DNA of 64,000 nucleotides from Robiginitalea aestuariiviva. GTDB taxonomy: Bacteria > Bacteroidota > Bacteroidia > Flavobacteriales > Flavobacteriaceae. The first letter of the stretch is position 1. Each line of letters opens with the position of its first letter. Made by a program: the position numbers and the translations under genes. Below the pieces are notes generated by a model. It searched no databases. It was not told the origin of the DNA and was given only the letters and a program-made list of their open reading frames with translations. Location of the stretch: contig NZ_JARPUQ010000002.1 of NCBI RefSeq assembly GCF_029537735.1, positions 423,436-487,435 of the forward strand, in the 5' to 3' direction. Positions 1-8,872 of this stretch are shown here, piece by piece.

Positions 1-651
1 TCCGTCCGGGGCTATGGGGTAGCTGTAGGTCTTATCGTCCCCGATATCTGCAATGTAGAGGGTTTTACCGTCCCGTGTTCCGATAATGCCATTGGGCTGC
101 ACAAAGTCTGTGGCGGCCAGGACCACACTGTCGGTTCCGGGCCGGATCATATACACCTGTTCTGCCTCAATTTCCTTGGCCTGCCGGGTCCACCAGGGGC
201 GCTGGTAATAGGGGTCGGTAAAATAAATGGTGCCGTCCGGGTGTACCCAGATGTCGTTGGGGCCGTTAAAATGGGCGCCCTGGTAAGCATCGGCTAAAAC
301 TTCCACGGTCTGGTCCGGGCGAATGCGCCACAATTCGAATTTTTCGTCCGCTGCAGCCAGCAGGTTCCCTTCCAGGTCAAAGTAAAGGCCGTTGGCGCGA
401 CCGGCAGGCTGCATATAGGTATCTATGCTGCCGTCTGCCGCATTCCACCGCAGGATGCGGTCGTTGGGCTGATCCGTAAAGTAGATATCCCCGTTGGGGG
501 CTGTGGCCGGACCTTCGGTGAAGGTGAAGGTCTCCGCCACCAATTGAAGTTCCGGTTCTGCCGGGGCTTCCGTTTTTTTTGGGGTGTCCTTGCAGGCCGC
601 GACCCACAACAGCCCGGTAAGCAACCCGGTTTTAATCAGGAATGATTTCAT
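1..651 (-). CDS. SMP-30/gluconolactonase-like lipoprotein (3' end outside window)
   Basis: The reading frame starts at ATG 649-651 and runs off the left edge after 217 codons, so the C-terminus is missing. The N-terminus is a lipoprotein signal: a basic start, a hydrophobic stretch, and a lipobox ending VAAC with the cysteine at residue 20. The mature part carries the beta-propeller signatures of the SMP-30/gluconolactonase/LRE family: a TEGP motif followed by GDIYFTD, then NGPNDIWVHPDG with IYFTDPYY, then QPNG with a later LYIAD. Members are calcium-dependent lactonases or sugar-lactone esterases; the substrate cannot be told here. It lies 12 bp after an amidohydrolase-type lipoprotein gene on the same strand, so the two are probably co-transcribed and both exported. 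Family assignment is secure, the reaction is inferred. Confidence 0.88.
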   Translation of the reverse strand, partial: MKSFLIKTGLLTGLLWVAACKDTPKKTEAPAEPELQLVAETFTFTEGPATAPNGDIYFTDQPNDRILRWNAADGSIDTYMQPAGRANGLYFDLEGNLLAAADEKFELWRIRPDQTVEVLADAYQGAHFNGPNDIWVHPDGTIYFTDPYYQRPWWTRQAKEIEAEQVYMIRPGTDSVVLAATDFVQPNGIIGTRDGKTLYIADIGDDKTYSYPIAPDG

Positions 652-663
652 AATCTGTTGGGT

Positions 664-2304
664 TTATTCGGTTTTTTGGTATCCGGGGCCTTTCACAAAG
701 CGGCCGGGGGTGGCTCCGGTGTGTTCCCCGTTCCGCAATACCCCCACGCCGTTTACCCAGACGTGCTGTACGCCGGTGGCATACTGGTGGGGCGCTTCAA
801 AAGTGGCATGGTCCTGAATAGTGGCGGGGTCAAAGGCCACCACATCCGCAAAATAGCCGGGCTGCAATAATCCGCGCCGGTCCAGTTTCAGGTTTTCAGC
901 GGGCAGGGAAGTGAGGCGGCGGATGGCCTCTTCCAGGCTTATCACCCCTTCCTCCCTTACAAAATGGGCCAGCAGGCGCGCAAAGGAGCCATAGGCCCGG
1001 GGGTGGGTACTCTGTTCCAGGAAGACGCCTTCGTTGGTATAAGACCCGGCATCCGAACAGGCGGACATATAGGGGAGTGCCAGTTTCTTGCGGACGTTCT
1101 CCTCGCTCATGGAAAAATAGACCACCTGTATGCGGCTGTCGTCCTCGTAAATAAGTTCGGCTATGGCATCCGCCGGGGGAATGTCCCTTTCTTGCGCAAC
1201 GTCGGCGAGGGTTTTACCGATCAGGTGGCGCATCTCGCGGTTGCGGAAGCCGACCAGCAGGATGTTTTCCGGGGGCACGTGGAATTGCACTTCACGGATC
1301 ATCCGGCTGCGGGCTGCCGGGTCTTCCAGGTAACGCATGGTCTGCTCATGACCCCCGTCTTTGGCCCAGGCGGGCAGCAACACATTCAGGCCGGTAGAGC
1401 TGGCGTTGTACATATACATATCCGTGGTCACATGAAGCCCGCGGGCCCGGGCGTCCTCCACCAGGGTGATGGCACTGTCCAGCAGGTCCCAGTTGTCCTG
1501 GCCGGAGGCCTTGAAGTGGTAGATTTCGGAGCGGATGTCTGCAGCCTCGGCCACGGAGATCAGTTCCCGAACCGCGAACAGCAGGCTGTCTTCCTCGCTG
1601 CGGATGTGGGAAATATACATGCCGTCGTAGGCCGAAGCCACTTTGGCGAGTTCAATGATTTCAGCCGTGGAGGCATGCCCGCTGGGCACGTAAATGAGGG
1701 AGGTGGAAAGGCCTACGGCTCCTTCTTCCATCCCTTCGCGCAACAGGCGCTTCATAGTATCCAGTTCGGCCGGGGTGGGTTCCCGTTTTTCGTACCCCAT
1801 CACGTATTCGCGCAGGGTGCCGTTGCCCACAAAGGAAGCGACGTTGGTCGAGACCCCTTTATCCTCCAGGTGCTGCAGGTATTCCCCAAGGGTTTTCCAG
1901 GGGACGTCGAACTGGAAATCCCCCTGGTCCGTGGCCATATCTTCGTGCATGGCTGCATTGAGCGGGCCCATGGAGCCGCCTTCCCCCATGACTTCCAGGG
2001 TAACCCCCTGCCGCAGGTCGCTCTGGGAACGCCCGTCTACCAGCAGGGAGACATTCGCCCAGCTGAGCATGTTGATAAAACCCGGGGCCAGGTGCAGGCC
2101 GGTGGCATCTACTTCCTCCAGGCCTTTCTGGCCAGAAAGGTCGCCAAGGGCGGCAATGGTGTCCGCACGGATCCCGATATCGGCCTGTACGGCCGGGGCC
2201 CCGCTGCCATCCAGCAGCATGCCGCCGCGGATCAGGACATCAAAGGGTTCGGGAGACTGGCAGGAAGCCAGGAGCAGGAGCAGGAGGAGCAGGCGCGGTC
2301 CCAT
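664..2304 (-). CDS. N-acyl-D-amino-acid deacylase-like amidohydrolase lipoprotein
   Basis: A 546-residue protein from ATG 2302-2304. The open frame extends further upstream, but that part overlaps mazG and lacks family similarity, while this start gives a lipoprotein signal with eight leucines and the lipobox ASC (Cys15). The body matches the D-aminoacylase branch of the amidohydrolase superfamily: VLIRGGMLLDGSG near the start, LAPGFIN near residue 90, ISHIRSEE, EIYHFKASG, and a C-terminal NLKLDRRGLLQPGYFADVVAFDP. The position that normally reads GFIDxHxH reads GFINMLSW, so the usual HxH metal pair is absent, and the usual Gly-Asn-Cys segment reads GEGGSM. The metal site is therefore atypical. 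Substrate is probably an exported N-acylated D-amino acid or peptide (inference). It is first in a two-gene unit with the SMP-30-like gene. Confidence 0.85.
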   Translation of the reverse strand: MGPRLLLLLLLLASCQSPEPFDVLIRGGMLLDGSGAPAVQADIGIRADTIAALGDLSGQKGLEEVDATGLHLAPGFINMLSWANVSLLVDGRSQSDLRQGVTLEVMGEGGSMGPLNAAMHEDMATDQGDFQFDVPWKTLGEYLQHLEDKGVSTNVASFVGNGTLREYVMGYEKREPTPAELDTMKRLLREGMEEGAVGLSTSLIYVPSGHASTAEIIELAKVASAYDGMYISHIRSEEDSLLFAVRELISVAEAADIRSEIYHFKASGQDNWDLLDSAITLVEDARARGLHVTTDMYMYNASSTGLNVLLPAWAKDGGHEQTMRYLEDPAARSRMIREVQFHVPPENILLVGFRNREMRHLIGKTLADVAQERDIPPADAIAELIYEDDSRIQVVYFSMSEENVRKKLALPYMSACSDAGSYTNEGVFLEQSTHPRAYGSFARLLAHFVREEGVISLEEAIRRLTSLPAENLKLDRRGLLQPGYFADVVAFDPATIQDHATFEAPHQYATGVQHVWVNGVGVLRNGEHTGATPGRFVKGPGYQKTE

Positions 2305-2375
2305 AGGCGAGCGGTTAGGGTTGGTCCTGTTAAAATTACGCGAAAATATACGGGGTGCCAAAAACCCGGTCTTTG

Positions 2376-2383
2376 TACCTTTG
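2376..2383 (+). promoter_or_regulatory. TAnnTTTG promoter box of mazG
   Basis: TACCTTTG is a perfect match to the Bacteroidota -7 consensus. No clear TTG element lies 19 nt upstream. The box ends 6 nt before ATG 2390 and 18 nt before ATG 2402, so the mRNA has almost no leader. Confidence 0.6.
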
Positions 2384-2401
2384 CCCCAAATGCCACTGCC
2401 C

Positions 2402-3184
2402 ATGAATTCCCGAGAAGCGCAATTGCAGGCCCTGGACCGCCTGATTACCATTATGGATGAACTCCGGGAGGGGTGCCCCTGGGACCGCAAGCAGACCATG
2501 CAAACCCTGCGGCAGCTCACCATAGAGGAAACCTACGAATTGGGCGATGCCATTCTGGACAACGATCTGGAGGAGGTCCGGAAAGAACTGGGCGACCTGT
2601 TGCTGCACATAGTGTTCTATGCCCGCATCGGCTCCGAGACCGGGGATTTTGACCTGGGGGACGTGGCCAACGGGATTTGCGAAAAACTCATCCGCCGCCA
2701 CCCGCACATTTACGGGGATACCGAGGTTGCCGATGCCGAACAGGTAAAGGCCAACTGGGAAAAGATTAAGCTGCAGGAAGGCAAGAAAAGCGTCCTGGAG
2801 GGCGTGCCCCAGAGCCTCCCGGCCCTGGTGAAGGCCAACCGCATACAGGAAAAGGTGGCCGGGGTGGGCTTTGACTGGGAGGCCCCCGAGCAGGTTTTCC
2901 AGAAGGTACGCGAAGAGCTGGAAGAGCTGGAGGCCGAACGGGAAAATGGGAACCGGGCCGCCCTGGAGGCGGAAATGGGGGATGTGTTTTTCTCCCTGGT
3001 GAACTATTGCCGTTTTCTGGGTATCAACCCGGAAGACGCCCTGGAGCGCACCAACAAAAAATTCATCGGCCGGTTCCGGTTCCTCGAAGACCGGGCCCGC
3101 GATGCCGGCCGCAGCCTGCACGAGATGACCCTGGAAGAAATGGACGTCCATTGGGAGGCGGCCAAGAAATACGATACGCCCTAG
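2402..3184 (+). CDS. mazG: Nucleoside triphosphate pyrophosphohydrolase MazG
   Basis: A 260-residue protein of the full-length, two-domain MazG type, which hydrolyses (d)NTPs to the monophosphate and pyrophosphate in the cytoplasm. The N-terminal repeat shows GCPWDRKQT then TIEETYELGDAI and KELGDLLLHIVF, the EExxE and ExxD magnesium ligands. The second repeat has KVREELEELEAE and EMGDVFFSLVNYCRFLGI. KANWEKIKLQE between them is also typical. An in-frame ATG at 2390 would add four residues; the promoter box allows either start. The frame remains open far upstream into the divergent amidohydrolase gene, but that stretch is antisense shadow. It is followed after 17 bp by the MATE transporter gene, so it probably heads an operon. 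Confidence 0.93.
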   Translation: MNSREAQLQALDRLITIMDELREGCPWDRKQTMQTLRQLTIEETYELGDAILDNDLEEVRKELGDLLLHIVFYARIGSETGDFDLGDVANGICEKLIRRHPHIYGDTEVADAEQVKANWEKIKLQEGKKSVLEGVPQSLPALVKANRIQEKVAGVGFDWEAPEQVFQKVREELEELEAERENGNRAALEAEMGDVFFSLVNYCRFLGINPEDALERTNKKFIGRFRFLEDRARDAGRSLHEMTLEEMDVHWEAAKKYDTP

Positions 3185-3201
3185 CCGCCAACCCGCACGT
3201 T

Positions 3202-4572
3202 TTGCTCCAAGCCTATACCCGAGAATTCAAAACCAACTTTCGCCTGGCCTCCCCGGTTATCCTGGGAATGTTGGGGCATACGTTTGTGGCCTTTGCGGAC
3301 AACCTGATGGTGGGGCAACTGGGGACGGCCGAACTGGCAGCGGTTTCCCTGGGGAATAGTTTTGTCTTTATCGCCATGTCCTTGGGGATTGGTTTTTCCA
3401 CTGCCATCACGCCCCTGGTAGCCGAGGCCGATGCTGCCGGGAATCCGCAGGATGGCCGGAAGGTGTTGCAGAACGGCCTGGTGCTTTGCGCGGTGCTCGG
3501 GGTGCTGCTGTTCGGGATGATCCTGTTGGGCAAACCCCTGATGTACCTGATGGACCAGCCGGAAGAGGTGGTGCGCCTGGCCATGCCCTACCTGGACCTG
3601 GTGGCCGTTTCCCTGATCCCCCTGGTGGTATTTCAGGCCATGAAACAGTTTTCAGAAGGCCTGTCCCATACCCGCTACCCCATGTACGCCACCATTGTGG
3701 CCAATGTGATCAACATCGGGCTGAATTACCTATTGATTTTTGGCAGCCTGGGCTTCCCACGCCTGGGCGTGGTCGGGGCCGGGGTGGGGACCCTGGTGGC
3801 CCGGGTTGGCATGTGCGTGTTCCTCTGGTGGCTGTTCCACAAACGCCCCCTCTTTGCCCCCTATGTAAAACGCCTTAAATTCCGCCATGTGGAGCGCAAG
3901 GTGCTTCAGAAAATTGCCAACCTGGGGTTCCCCTCGGCCCTGCAGTTCTTTTTTGAGGTCGGGATTTTTACCGCCGCCATCTGGCTGAGCGGGGTGTTGG
4001 GGAAAAACCCCCAGGCAGCCAACCAGATTGCCCTGAACCTGAGCAGCATGACCTATATGTTCGGGATTGGGCTGGGGGTTACGGCCATGATCCGGGTGGG
4101 GAACCAGAAGGGCTTGCAGGATTACCCCGAACTCCGCCGCATTGCTACCTCCATCTTCCTGATGACCGTAATGCTGACGGCCTGTTTCGCCTTGCTGTTC
4201 CTGATCGGGCGGCACTGGCTGCCCACCCTGTACCTGGACCTGAACGACCCCGTGGGCCGGGCCGATGCCCTGGAGGTGACCGGCCTGGCGTCCACCCTGT
4301 TGCTGGTGGCGGCTATCTTCCAGATCTCGGACGGGGTACAGGTGGTAATCCTGGGCGCGCTGCGCGGGCTGCAGGATGTGCGCATTCCCACCCTGATTAC
4401 CTTTGTGGCTTACTGGGTGATCGGTTTTCCTGTCAGCTATTACCTGGGGCTGCATACCCCCTTGCGCAGCACAGGCATCTGGATCGGTTTGCTGGCGGGG
4501 CTCACGGCCTCTGCAATAATGTTGTATCTTCGATTCCGGAATCGGACGGCGCGCCTGCTGGCGGCCCCTTAA
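3202..4572 (+). CDS. MATE family multidrug/cation efflux transporter
   Basis: About 456 residues with roughly twelve hydrophobic segments. The N-terminal half shows ASPVILGMLGHTFVAFADN and MVGQLGTAELAAVSLGNS, the hallmark of the MATE family, with the second half repeating the fold (SALQFFFEVGIF, NQIALNLSSMTYMFGIGLG). These proteins export cationic drugs or metabolites in exchange for H+ or Na+. There is no ATG near the conserved N-terminus; TTG at 3202 is the best start and gives the usual family length, 17 bp after the mazG stop. The longer upstream frame overlaps mazG and is rejected. Substrate cannot be predicted. Confidence 0.9.
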   Translation: MLQAYTREFKTNFRLASPVILGMLGHTFVAFADNLMVGQLGTAELAAVSLGNSFVFIAMSLGIGFSTAITPLVAEADAAGNPQDGRKVLQNGLVLCAVLGVLLFGMILLGKPLMYLMDQPEEVVRLAMPYLDLVAVSLIPLVVFQAMKQFSEGLSHTRYPMYATIVANVINIGLNYLLIFGSLGFPRLGVVGAGVGTLVARVGMCVFLWWLFHKRPLFAPYVKRLKFRHVERKVLQKIANLGFPSALQFFFEVGIFTAAIWLSGVLGKNPQAANQIALNLSSMTYMFGIGLGVTAMIRVGNQKGLQDYPELRRIATSIFLMTVMLTACFALLFLIGRHWLPTLYLDLNDPVGRADALEVTGLASTLLLVAAIFQISDGVQVVILGALRGLQDVRIPTLITFVAYWVIGFPVSYYLGLHTPLRSTGIWIGLLAGLTASAIMLYLRFRNRTARLLAAP

Positions 4573-4582
4573 ACCCTTATCC

Positions 4583-4810
4583 ATGGAACTGCCGAAATTC
4601 CTGCTCGCGGACAATACGGACCTGCCCACGGCCATTTTTGTGGTGCATACGGACTTCCCCCGCTTTATCCTGAACCTGGAGAACGACGAGGTGGAATGGC
4701 TGGAAGAATTTTCTGCAGACGAGCGGAAAGACCTGGAGGAAGAAGCCCTGAAGCTGATCTCTGAAGCTACTGAGTTTTACGACCGCGAAGTATCCCGATA
4801 CGAAGACTGA
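4583..4810 (+). CDS. Conserved small acidic protein of unknown function
   Basis: A 75-residue soluble protein, strongly acidic, with no signal peptide. The N-terminal half reads like a small beta-rich unit (TAIFVVHTDFPRFILNL) and the C-terminal half like a charged helix (FSADERKDLEEEALKLISEA). It is packed between the MATE gene (10 bp) and the PAP2 gene (1 bp), with codon use like its neighbours, so it is clearly translated. I do not recognise a named family. Confidence 0.75.
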   Translation: MELPKFLLADNTDLPTAIFVVHTDFPRFILNLENDEVEWLEEFSADERKDLEEEALKLISEATEFYDREVSRYED

Positions 4811-4811
4811 C

Positions 4812-5381
4812 ATGTGGGAAGCCGCCTTGCAATGGGACCGCGATGCGCTGATCGCCCTGAATGCCTGGGGCGGCCCAGGCTGGGATCAGTTCTGGCTGGC
4901 CCTGTCCGGCAAATGGACGGCACTGCCCCTATACGTCCTGCTCCTGTACTGGGTGTTCCGGGCCCTGGGCTGGAAGCGCGCCCTGTTGCTGCTTGCCGGG
5001 ATTGCCCTGATGATAACCTGCACAGACCAGTTATCGAATGTATTTAAAACCGGGGTGGGCCGCCTCAGGCCCTGCCACGACCCCGGGCTGGACGGCCTGA
5101 TCCGGCTCGTAAAGGCCTCCTGCGGGGGGCGTTACGGCTATTTCTCGGCCCACGCTGCCAATGCCATGGCCCTTGCGGTATTCTTCGGCACCTACTGGGG
5201 GCGTGCCAAACGCTCCTGGGGCTTCTTGCTCCTCCTCTGGGCACTGCTGGTGGGGTACAGCCGCGTTTACCTGGGGGTGCACTATCCCCTGGATGTGCTG
5301 AGCGGCATGCTGGCAGGAGCCTTTTTCGGCTGGTTGTTTGCCCGTCTCACCGCCCTGGCCCTTCAAAAATGGATGCCATGA
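4812..5381 (+). CDS. PAP2-family membrane phosphatase
   Basis: A 189-residue integral membrane protein with the three-part phosphatidic acid phosphatase type 2 signature. Motif 1 is KTGVGRLRPCHDP, motif 2 is YFSAHAANAM (the SGH equivalent reads SAH), and motif 3 is YSRVYLGVHYPLDVLSG with the catalytic histidine and nucleophile histidine in place. Such enzymes dephosphorylate lipid phosphates at the outer face of the inner membrane, for example undecaprenyl pyrophosphate or phosphatidylglycerol phosphate. The gene starts 1 bp after the small acidic gene and overlaps the following glycosyltransferase, which suggests a role in recycling lipid-linked sugar carriers (inference). Confidence 0.92.
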   Translation: MWEAALQWDRDALIALNAWGGPGWDQFWLALSGKWTALPLYVLLLYWVFRALGWKRALLLLAGIALMITCTDQLSNVFKTGVGRLRPCHDPGLDGLIRLVKASCGGRYGYFSAHAANAMALAVFFGTYWGRAKRSWGFLLLLWALLVGYSRVYLGVHYPLDVLSGMLAGAFFGWLFARLTALALQKWMP

Positions 5382-7078
5382 TTTCCAAACGCTTTTTCTG
5401 GGTCGGGATACTGGGCCTGCTGGGGGTATACATAGCGGGGCTTCCCGCCACCCTGATGGAAAACGACTCGGCACAGTTTGCTGTCATGGCCATGCGCATG
5501 GTGCAGGAACACGATTTCTGGAGCCTCTGGAAAGGCCCGGAAGAATATTTGGACAAGCCCCACCTGCACTATTGGCTGGCGGCCTTTTCCTACCTGCTCT
5601 TCGGGGTACAGGACTGGGCCTACCGCCTGCCGGCGCTGCTGGCTACCTGCCTGGGGGCCTGGAGTGTTTTCGGGCTGGGGCGTATGCTTTATGGCACCCA
5701 GGCCGGTCGGATGGCGGCCCTGATCTTTATGAGTGCTCAGACCATAGTACTGGCCGGGATCGATGTGCGTACGGATGCCGTCCTGACCGGCTGTACGGCC
5801 TTTGCGCTCTGGCAATGGATGCGCTACCTGCGGGAGCAGCGCCTGTCCGGCCTGCTCTGGGGGGCTCTGGGCGCCGGCCTGGCCTTCTCTACCAAAGGGC
5901 AGATTGCCCTGGTGGTCATTGGGCTGCCCTTACTATGCCATGTAGTAGCCACCCGGGGCTGGAAAGCCATTTTTCACTCCAGGTTTTTACTGGCCCTGCT
6001 TGTATTTGGGCTGGTCATTTCGCCGGTCCTCTATGCCTATTACCTGCAATTTGACCTGCATCCCGAAAAAGTGATCCGGGGGCGCGACCACCGCAGCGGC
6101 GTGCTGTTTATCCTCTGGGAACAGAGCTTTGAGCGCCTGAGCGGGGAAGGGGTCGGAAAAAACAGCAGCGATTACTTTTTCTTTTTCCACACCTTCCTCT
6201 GGGTATTCCTGCCCTGGACCCTGATGGGGCTGGCTGCCTATGGCCGACGGCTCCGTGAGGCATGGCGGTACGGGAGGGGAAGGGGAGCCGGCCCTGCCGA
6301 ATGGCTTACCCTGGGGGGGATTACCCTTATTTTTCTACTGATCAGTTTTGCCCAGTTCAAACTGCCCCATTACCTGAATATAACCATCCCGCTCTTTGCC
6401 GTGCTTACCGCAGGGTTCCTCTGGACCCTGCAGCAGGAAGGGCGTTTGCGCTGGCTGCGACGTGCCGCCCGGGTACAGGCGGGTATTTTCGTGATATTCC
6501 TGCTGGCCATGGCCGGAATTTTGTGCTGGGTGTTCCCCCAGCCTGCCTGGCAGGCCGTCCTCTGGATAGGGCTGGTAGTGGGGGTGGGCGCCTGGATGTT
6601 CAAAGGCGTGTCCCAACCCTTGCCGCGCCTGGTGGGCATCAGCCTGTGGGCCGCTGTGGCACTCAACGCGTTGATGAACGCCTATTTCTACCCCCACTTG
6701 TTGCGCTACCAGGCCGGTTCGGAGACCGCCCGCCTGATCCGGGATAAGCAACTCCCCGTGGACCGCATATACAAGTTGGATGCCGACCATACCTGGGCCC
6801 TGGATTTCTATTTCGGGCAGCCGGTGGAAATCACGACTGCAGAACAACTGGCGCAGAAAGGGAAAGCCTGGGTTTACCTGACGGCAGACCAACTGGATAC
6901 CCTGAAACAGGGTGAATGGCAGGTTGCCGAGGAGTACCCGGTGGAGCAATTCCGAATCTCGCGTTTACAGGCGCGCTTCCTGAACCCTGAAACCCGGGGG
7001 CAGGTAGTGCGTTACCGCTACCTGGCCAGGGTTATTCCCGCCGCAGGTGAAGCTCCGGTTTCCGGAAGTGATAAATAA
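5378..7078 (+). CDS. ArnT/PMT-type membrane glycosyltransferase (GT83/GT39-like)
   Basis: About 566 residues with about eleven to twelve hydrophobic segments. The first periplasmic loop carries MENDSAQFAVMAMRM and then YLDKPHLHYWLAAFSY, with YRLPALLATCLGAW next. This layout is that of the dolichyl-phosphate-mannose transferase/ArnT superfamily (PMT_2), which moves a sugar from a polyprenyl phosphate to lipid A, protein or another acceptor on the periplasmic side. ATG 5378 overlaps the PAP2 stop as ATGA; ATG 5369 in the same frame would add three residues. The 3' end overlaps the opposite-strand flippase-like gene by 47 bp. The adjacent PAP2 phosphatase and the nearby polyprenyl-phosphate GT2 fit one glycolipid pathway (inference). 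Confidence 0.9.
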   Translation: MISKRFFWVGILGLLGVYIAGLPATLMENDSAQFAVMAMRMVQEHDFWSLWKGPEEYLDKPHLHYWLAAFSYLLFGVQDWAYRLPALLATCLGAWSVFGLGRMLYGTQAGRMAALIFMSAQTIVLAGIDVRTDAVLTGCTAFALWQWMRYLREQRLSGLLWGALGAGLAFSTKGQIALVVIGLPLLCHVVATRGWKAIFHSRFLLALLVFGLVISPVLYAYYLQFDLHPEKVIRGRDHRSGVLFILWEQSFERLSGEGVGKNSSDYFFFFHTFLWVFLPWTLMGLAAYGRRLREAWRYGRGRGAGPAEWLTLGGITLIFLLISFAQFKLPHYLNITIPLFAVLTAGFLWTLQQEGRLRWLRRAARVQAGIFVIFLLAMAGILCWVFPQPAWQAVLWIGLVVGVGAWMFKGVSQPLPRLVGISLWAAVALNALMNAYFYPHLLRYQAGSETARLIRDKQLPVDRIYKLDADHTWALDFYFGQPVEITTAEQLAQKGKAWVYLTADQLDTLKQGEWQVAEEYPVEQFRISRLQARFLNPETRGQVVRYRYLARVIPAAGEAPVSGSDK

Positions 7079-7904
7079 TTCCGGCCAGGGAGACCAGGGC
7101 CGTAATCAGGAAGAAGGCCATGCTGATGGCTACCGCACTTTGCTCCTCCAGCTGAAACCATAAAGCCCCGTAATAAAAGACCAGTTCCCGGCTGCCTATA
7201 CCACCAAGGGTAATGGGCAATACGGCCACAATGCTGCTCACCAGGAAGAGCAACAAATAGGGCAGGGGGTCTGCCGGGATCTGCAGTGCCAGTAAAATGC
7301 AATAGGCTGTGGCCAGTTGGGCCAACTGCACCCCGGCACTGTAGCCCAGGGAGTTCCAGAAAACGGGGTGCAGGTCCGTAAAAAACCTTCTGTGTCCCCA
7401 GAGGTACGCTACCAGGCTAAGCGGCAGGAGCAGGGCCAGCGCCCATGTATAGTCCGCCAGGGGGCCAGGGGCCGTCCACCACAGCAGGGCCACACTGTAG
7501 GCAAAAAGTAGGTACATACCGCTTACACGGTCCAGCAGGAGTACGGCAACCAGCCGCCTGACCGGATGGCCAAAGGCTTTACGCAGGGCATACCCCTTAT
7601 AGGCGTCCCCGCCGATCCCCCCGGGCAGGAAGAGGTTATAAAACATGCCCAGCAGATAGAGTTTCAGGTTGCTGGCGTGGGTGAGCGGAATGCCAACCTG
7701 GCGGAAATAGGCATTCAGGCGGAATGCTGCCAGGATTTTGGATAACAGGAAGAACAGCAGGGCCAGCAGCAGGTATCCCACAAGGGCATTTTTTACCGTA
7801 CCCCAGACCTCCCGGAAGGGAATGCGGTCAAAGACCAGGTACAGCAACAGGGCACTGAAAACAATCTTCAGGGCCGTGAGCCCTTTTTTACGAAGGTTTT
7901 CCAC
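7032..7904 (-). CDS. Lysylphosphatidylglycerol synthase TM-region/UPF0104-like membrane protein
   Basis: A 290-residue protein with seven to eight hydrophobic segments. It shows the AglD/LPG-synthetase membrane-domain pattern: FLLSKILAAFRLNAYF, then NLFLPGGIGGDAYKGY, then LLLDRVSGMYLL, and ITLGGIGSREL near the C-terminus. It has no cytosolic aminoacyl-transferase domain, so it is not a full MprF. Standalone members sit with polyprenyl-phosphate glycosyltransferases and are thought to help move or present lipid-linked sugars. Here the start overlaps the upstream GT2 gene by 17 bp, so the two are co-transcribed. Confidence 0.87.
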   Translation of the reverse strand: MENLRKKGLTALKIVFSALLLYLVFDRIPFREVWGTVKNALVGYLLLALLFFLLSKILAAFRLNAYFRQVGIPLTHASNLKLYLLGMFYNLFLPGGIGGDAYKGYALRKAFGHPVRRLVAVLLLDRVSGMYLLFAYSVALLWWTAPGPLADYTWALALLLPLSLVAYLWGHRRFFTDLHPVFWNSLGYSAGVQLAQLATAYCILLALQIPADPLPYLLLFLVSSIVAVLPITLGGIGSRELVFYYGALWFQLEEQSAVAISMAFFLITALVSLAGIIYHFRKPELHLRRE

Positions 7905-8847
7905 CCACTACAACCTTTTTGACCCGGTAGGGCCGCTTGCTCTGGGATTCGTAATAGGTGCGGATCAGCAATTCCATCACGATCCCGATAGTAAAGAGCT
8001 GGATGCCCCCAAGGATGAACATCATCCCGAAGATCAGTAAGGGGCGGGTGCCGATGTCTTGTCCAAACCCGAATTTGACCAGCAGCAGGTAGGCGTTAAT
8101 GGCCAGCCCCAGCAGGATCAGCAGAACCCCGAAAATACCGAACAGGTGGATGGGCCGCTGGAAGTACTTGCGGATAAACAGCAACAGCATCAGGTCTGCA
8201 ATCACTTTGAACACCCGCTCCAGGCCGTATTTGGATACCCCGGCGTTACGGGCGTGGTGACGAACGGGTACCTGTTTGATCTGGGCGCCTTCCAGGAAGG
8301 CAAGCAGGGTAATGAAGCGGTGCATTTCCCCATAGAGGTTCAGGTCTTTGGCAATCACACGGGTAAAGACCTTCAGGGCGCAGCCATTGTCCTTGATGTC
8401 CAGCTTGGTGGCCCGGCGCACCAGGAAATTGGCAATCTTGGAGGGGATTTTCTTGACCAGGGAATCCTTGCGTTTCTGCCGGATGCCGGTCACTACATCA
8501 CAGGTGCCGTCCAGCACGTGGGGCAGCATCATGGGGATGTCCGCCGGGTCGTTTTGCAGGTCCCCGTCCATCGTGATGATGTATTCCCCTTCCGCATAGT
8601 CGATCCCTGCGGCCAGGGCCAGGCTTTGCCCGTAGTTTTTTTTCAGGCAGACCAGGTGTACTTGGGGATCATTCATGGCGTTGATCGCCTCCCGGGTGCC
8701 ATCGGTGGAAAAGTCGTCCACATAGATGATCTGATAGCGGTAGCCTTCCAGGCTTTCGTGGATTTTGCGGGTGAGCAACACCACGTTATCCGCTTCGTTA
8801 TACAGGGGGATGACAATGGAAAGCAGGGACTGGGTCAGGACCTCCAT
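7888..8847 (-). CDS. GT2 polyprenyl-phosphate glycosyltransferase (DPM1/ArnC/GtrB-like)
   Basis: A 319-residue protein. The N-terminal catalytic domain has SIVIPLYNEADNV, YVDDFSTDGT, and the metal-binding DGDLQNDPADIP, with KDNGCALKVF further on. Two membrane helices follow near residues 230-300 (LFGIFGVLLILLGLAIN and LLIFGMMFILGGIQLF). This is the architecture of GtrB/ArnC-type enzymes, which load a sugar from a nucleotide donor onto a polyprenyl phosphate at the cytosolic face. The ArnT-like protein encoded convergently next to it is a plausible consumer of the product. A perfect TAnnTTTG box lies upstream on the same strand at 8873-8880. Confidence 0.92.
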   Translation of the reverse strand: MEVLTQSLLSIVIPLYNEADNVVLLTRKIHESLEGYRYQIIYVDDFSTDGTREAINAMNDPQVHLVCLKKNYGQSLALAAGIDYAEGEYIITMDGDLQNDPADIPMMLPHVLDGTCDVVTGIRQKRKDSLVKKIPSKIANFLVRRATKLDIKDNGCALKVFTRVIAKDLNLYGEMHRFITLLAFLEGAQIKQVPVRHHARNAGVSKYGLERVFKVIADLMLLLFIRKYFQRPIHLFGIFGVLLILLGLAINAYLLLVKFGFGQDIGTRPLLIFGMMFILGGIQLFTIGIVMELLIRTYYESQSKRPYRVKKVVVGGKPS

Positions 8848-8872
8848 ACTGGCGGAAATAAGGATTCGGCCT

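Noticed and set aside
3007..3201. Upstream extension of the MATE frame
   Set aside because: It overlaps the conserved end of mazG and its Pro/Arg-rich translation has no family similarity; TTG 3202 fits the MATE N-terminus.
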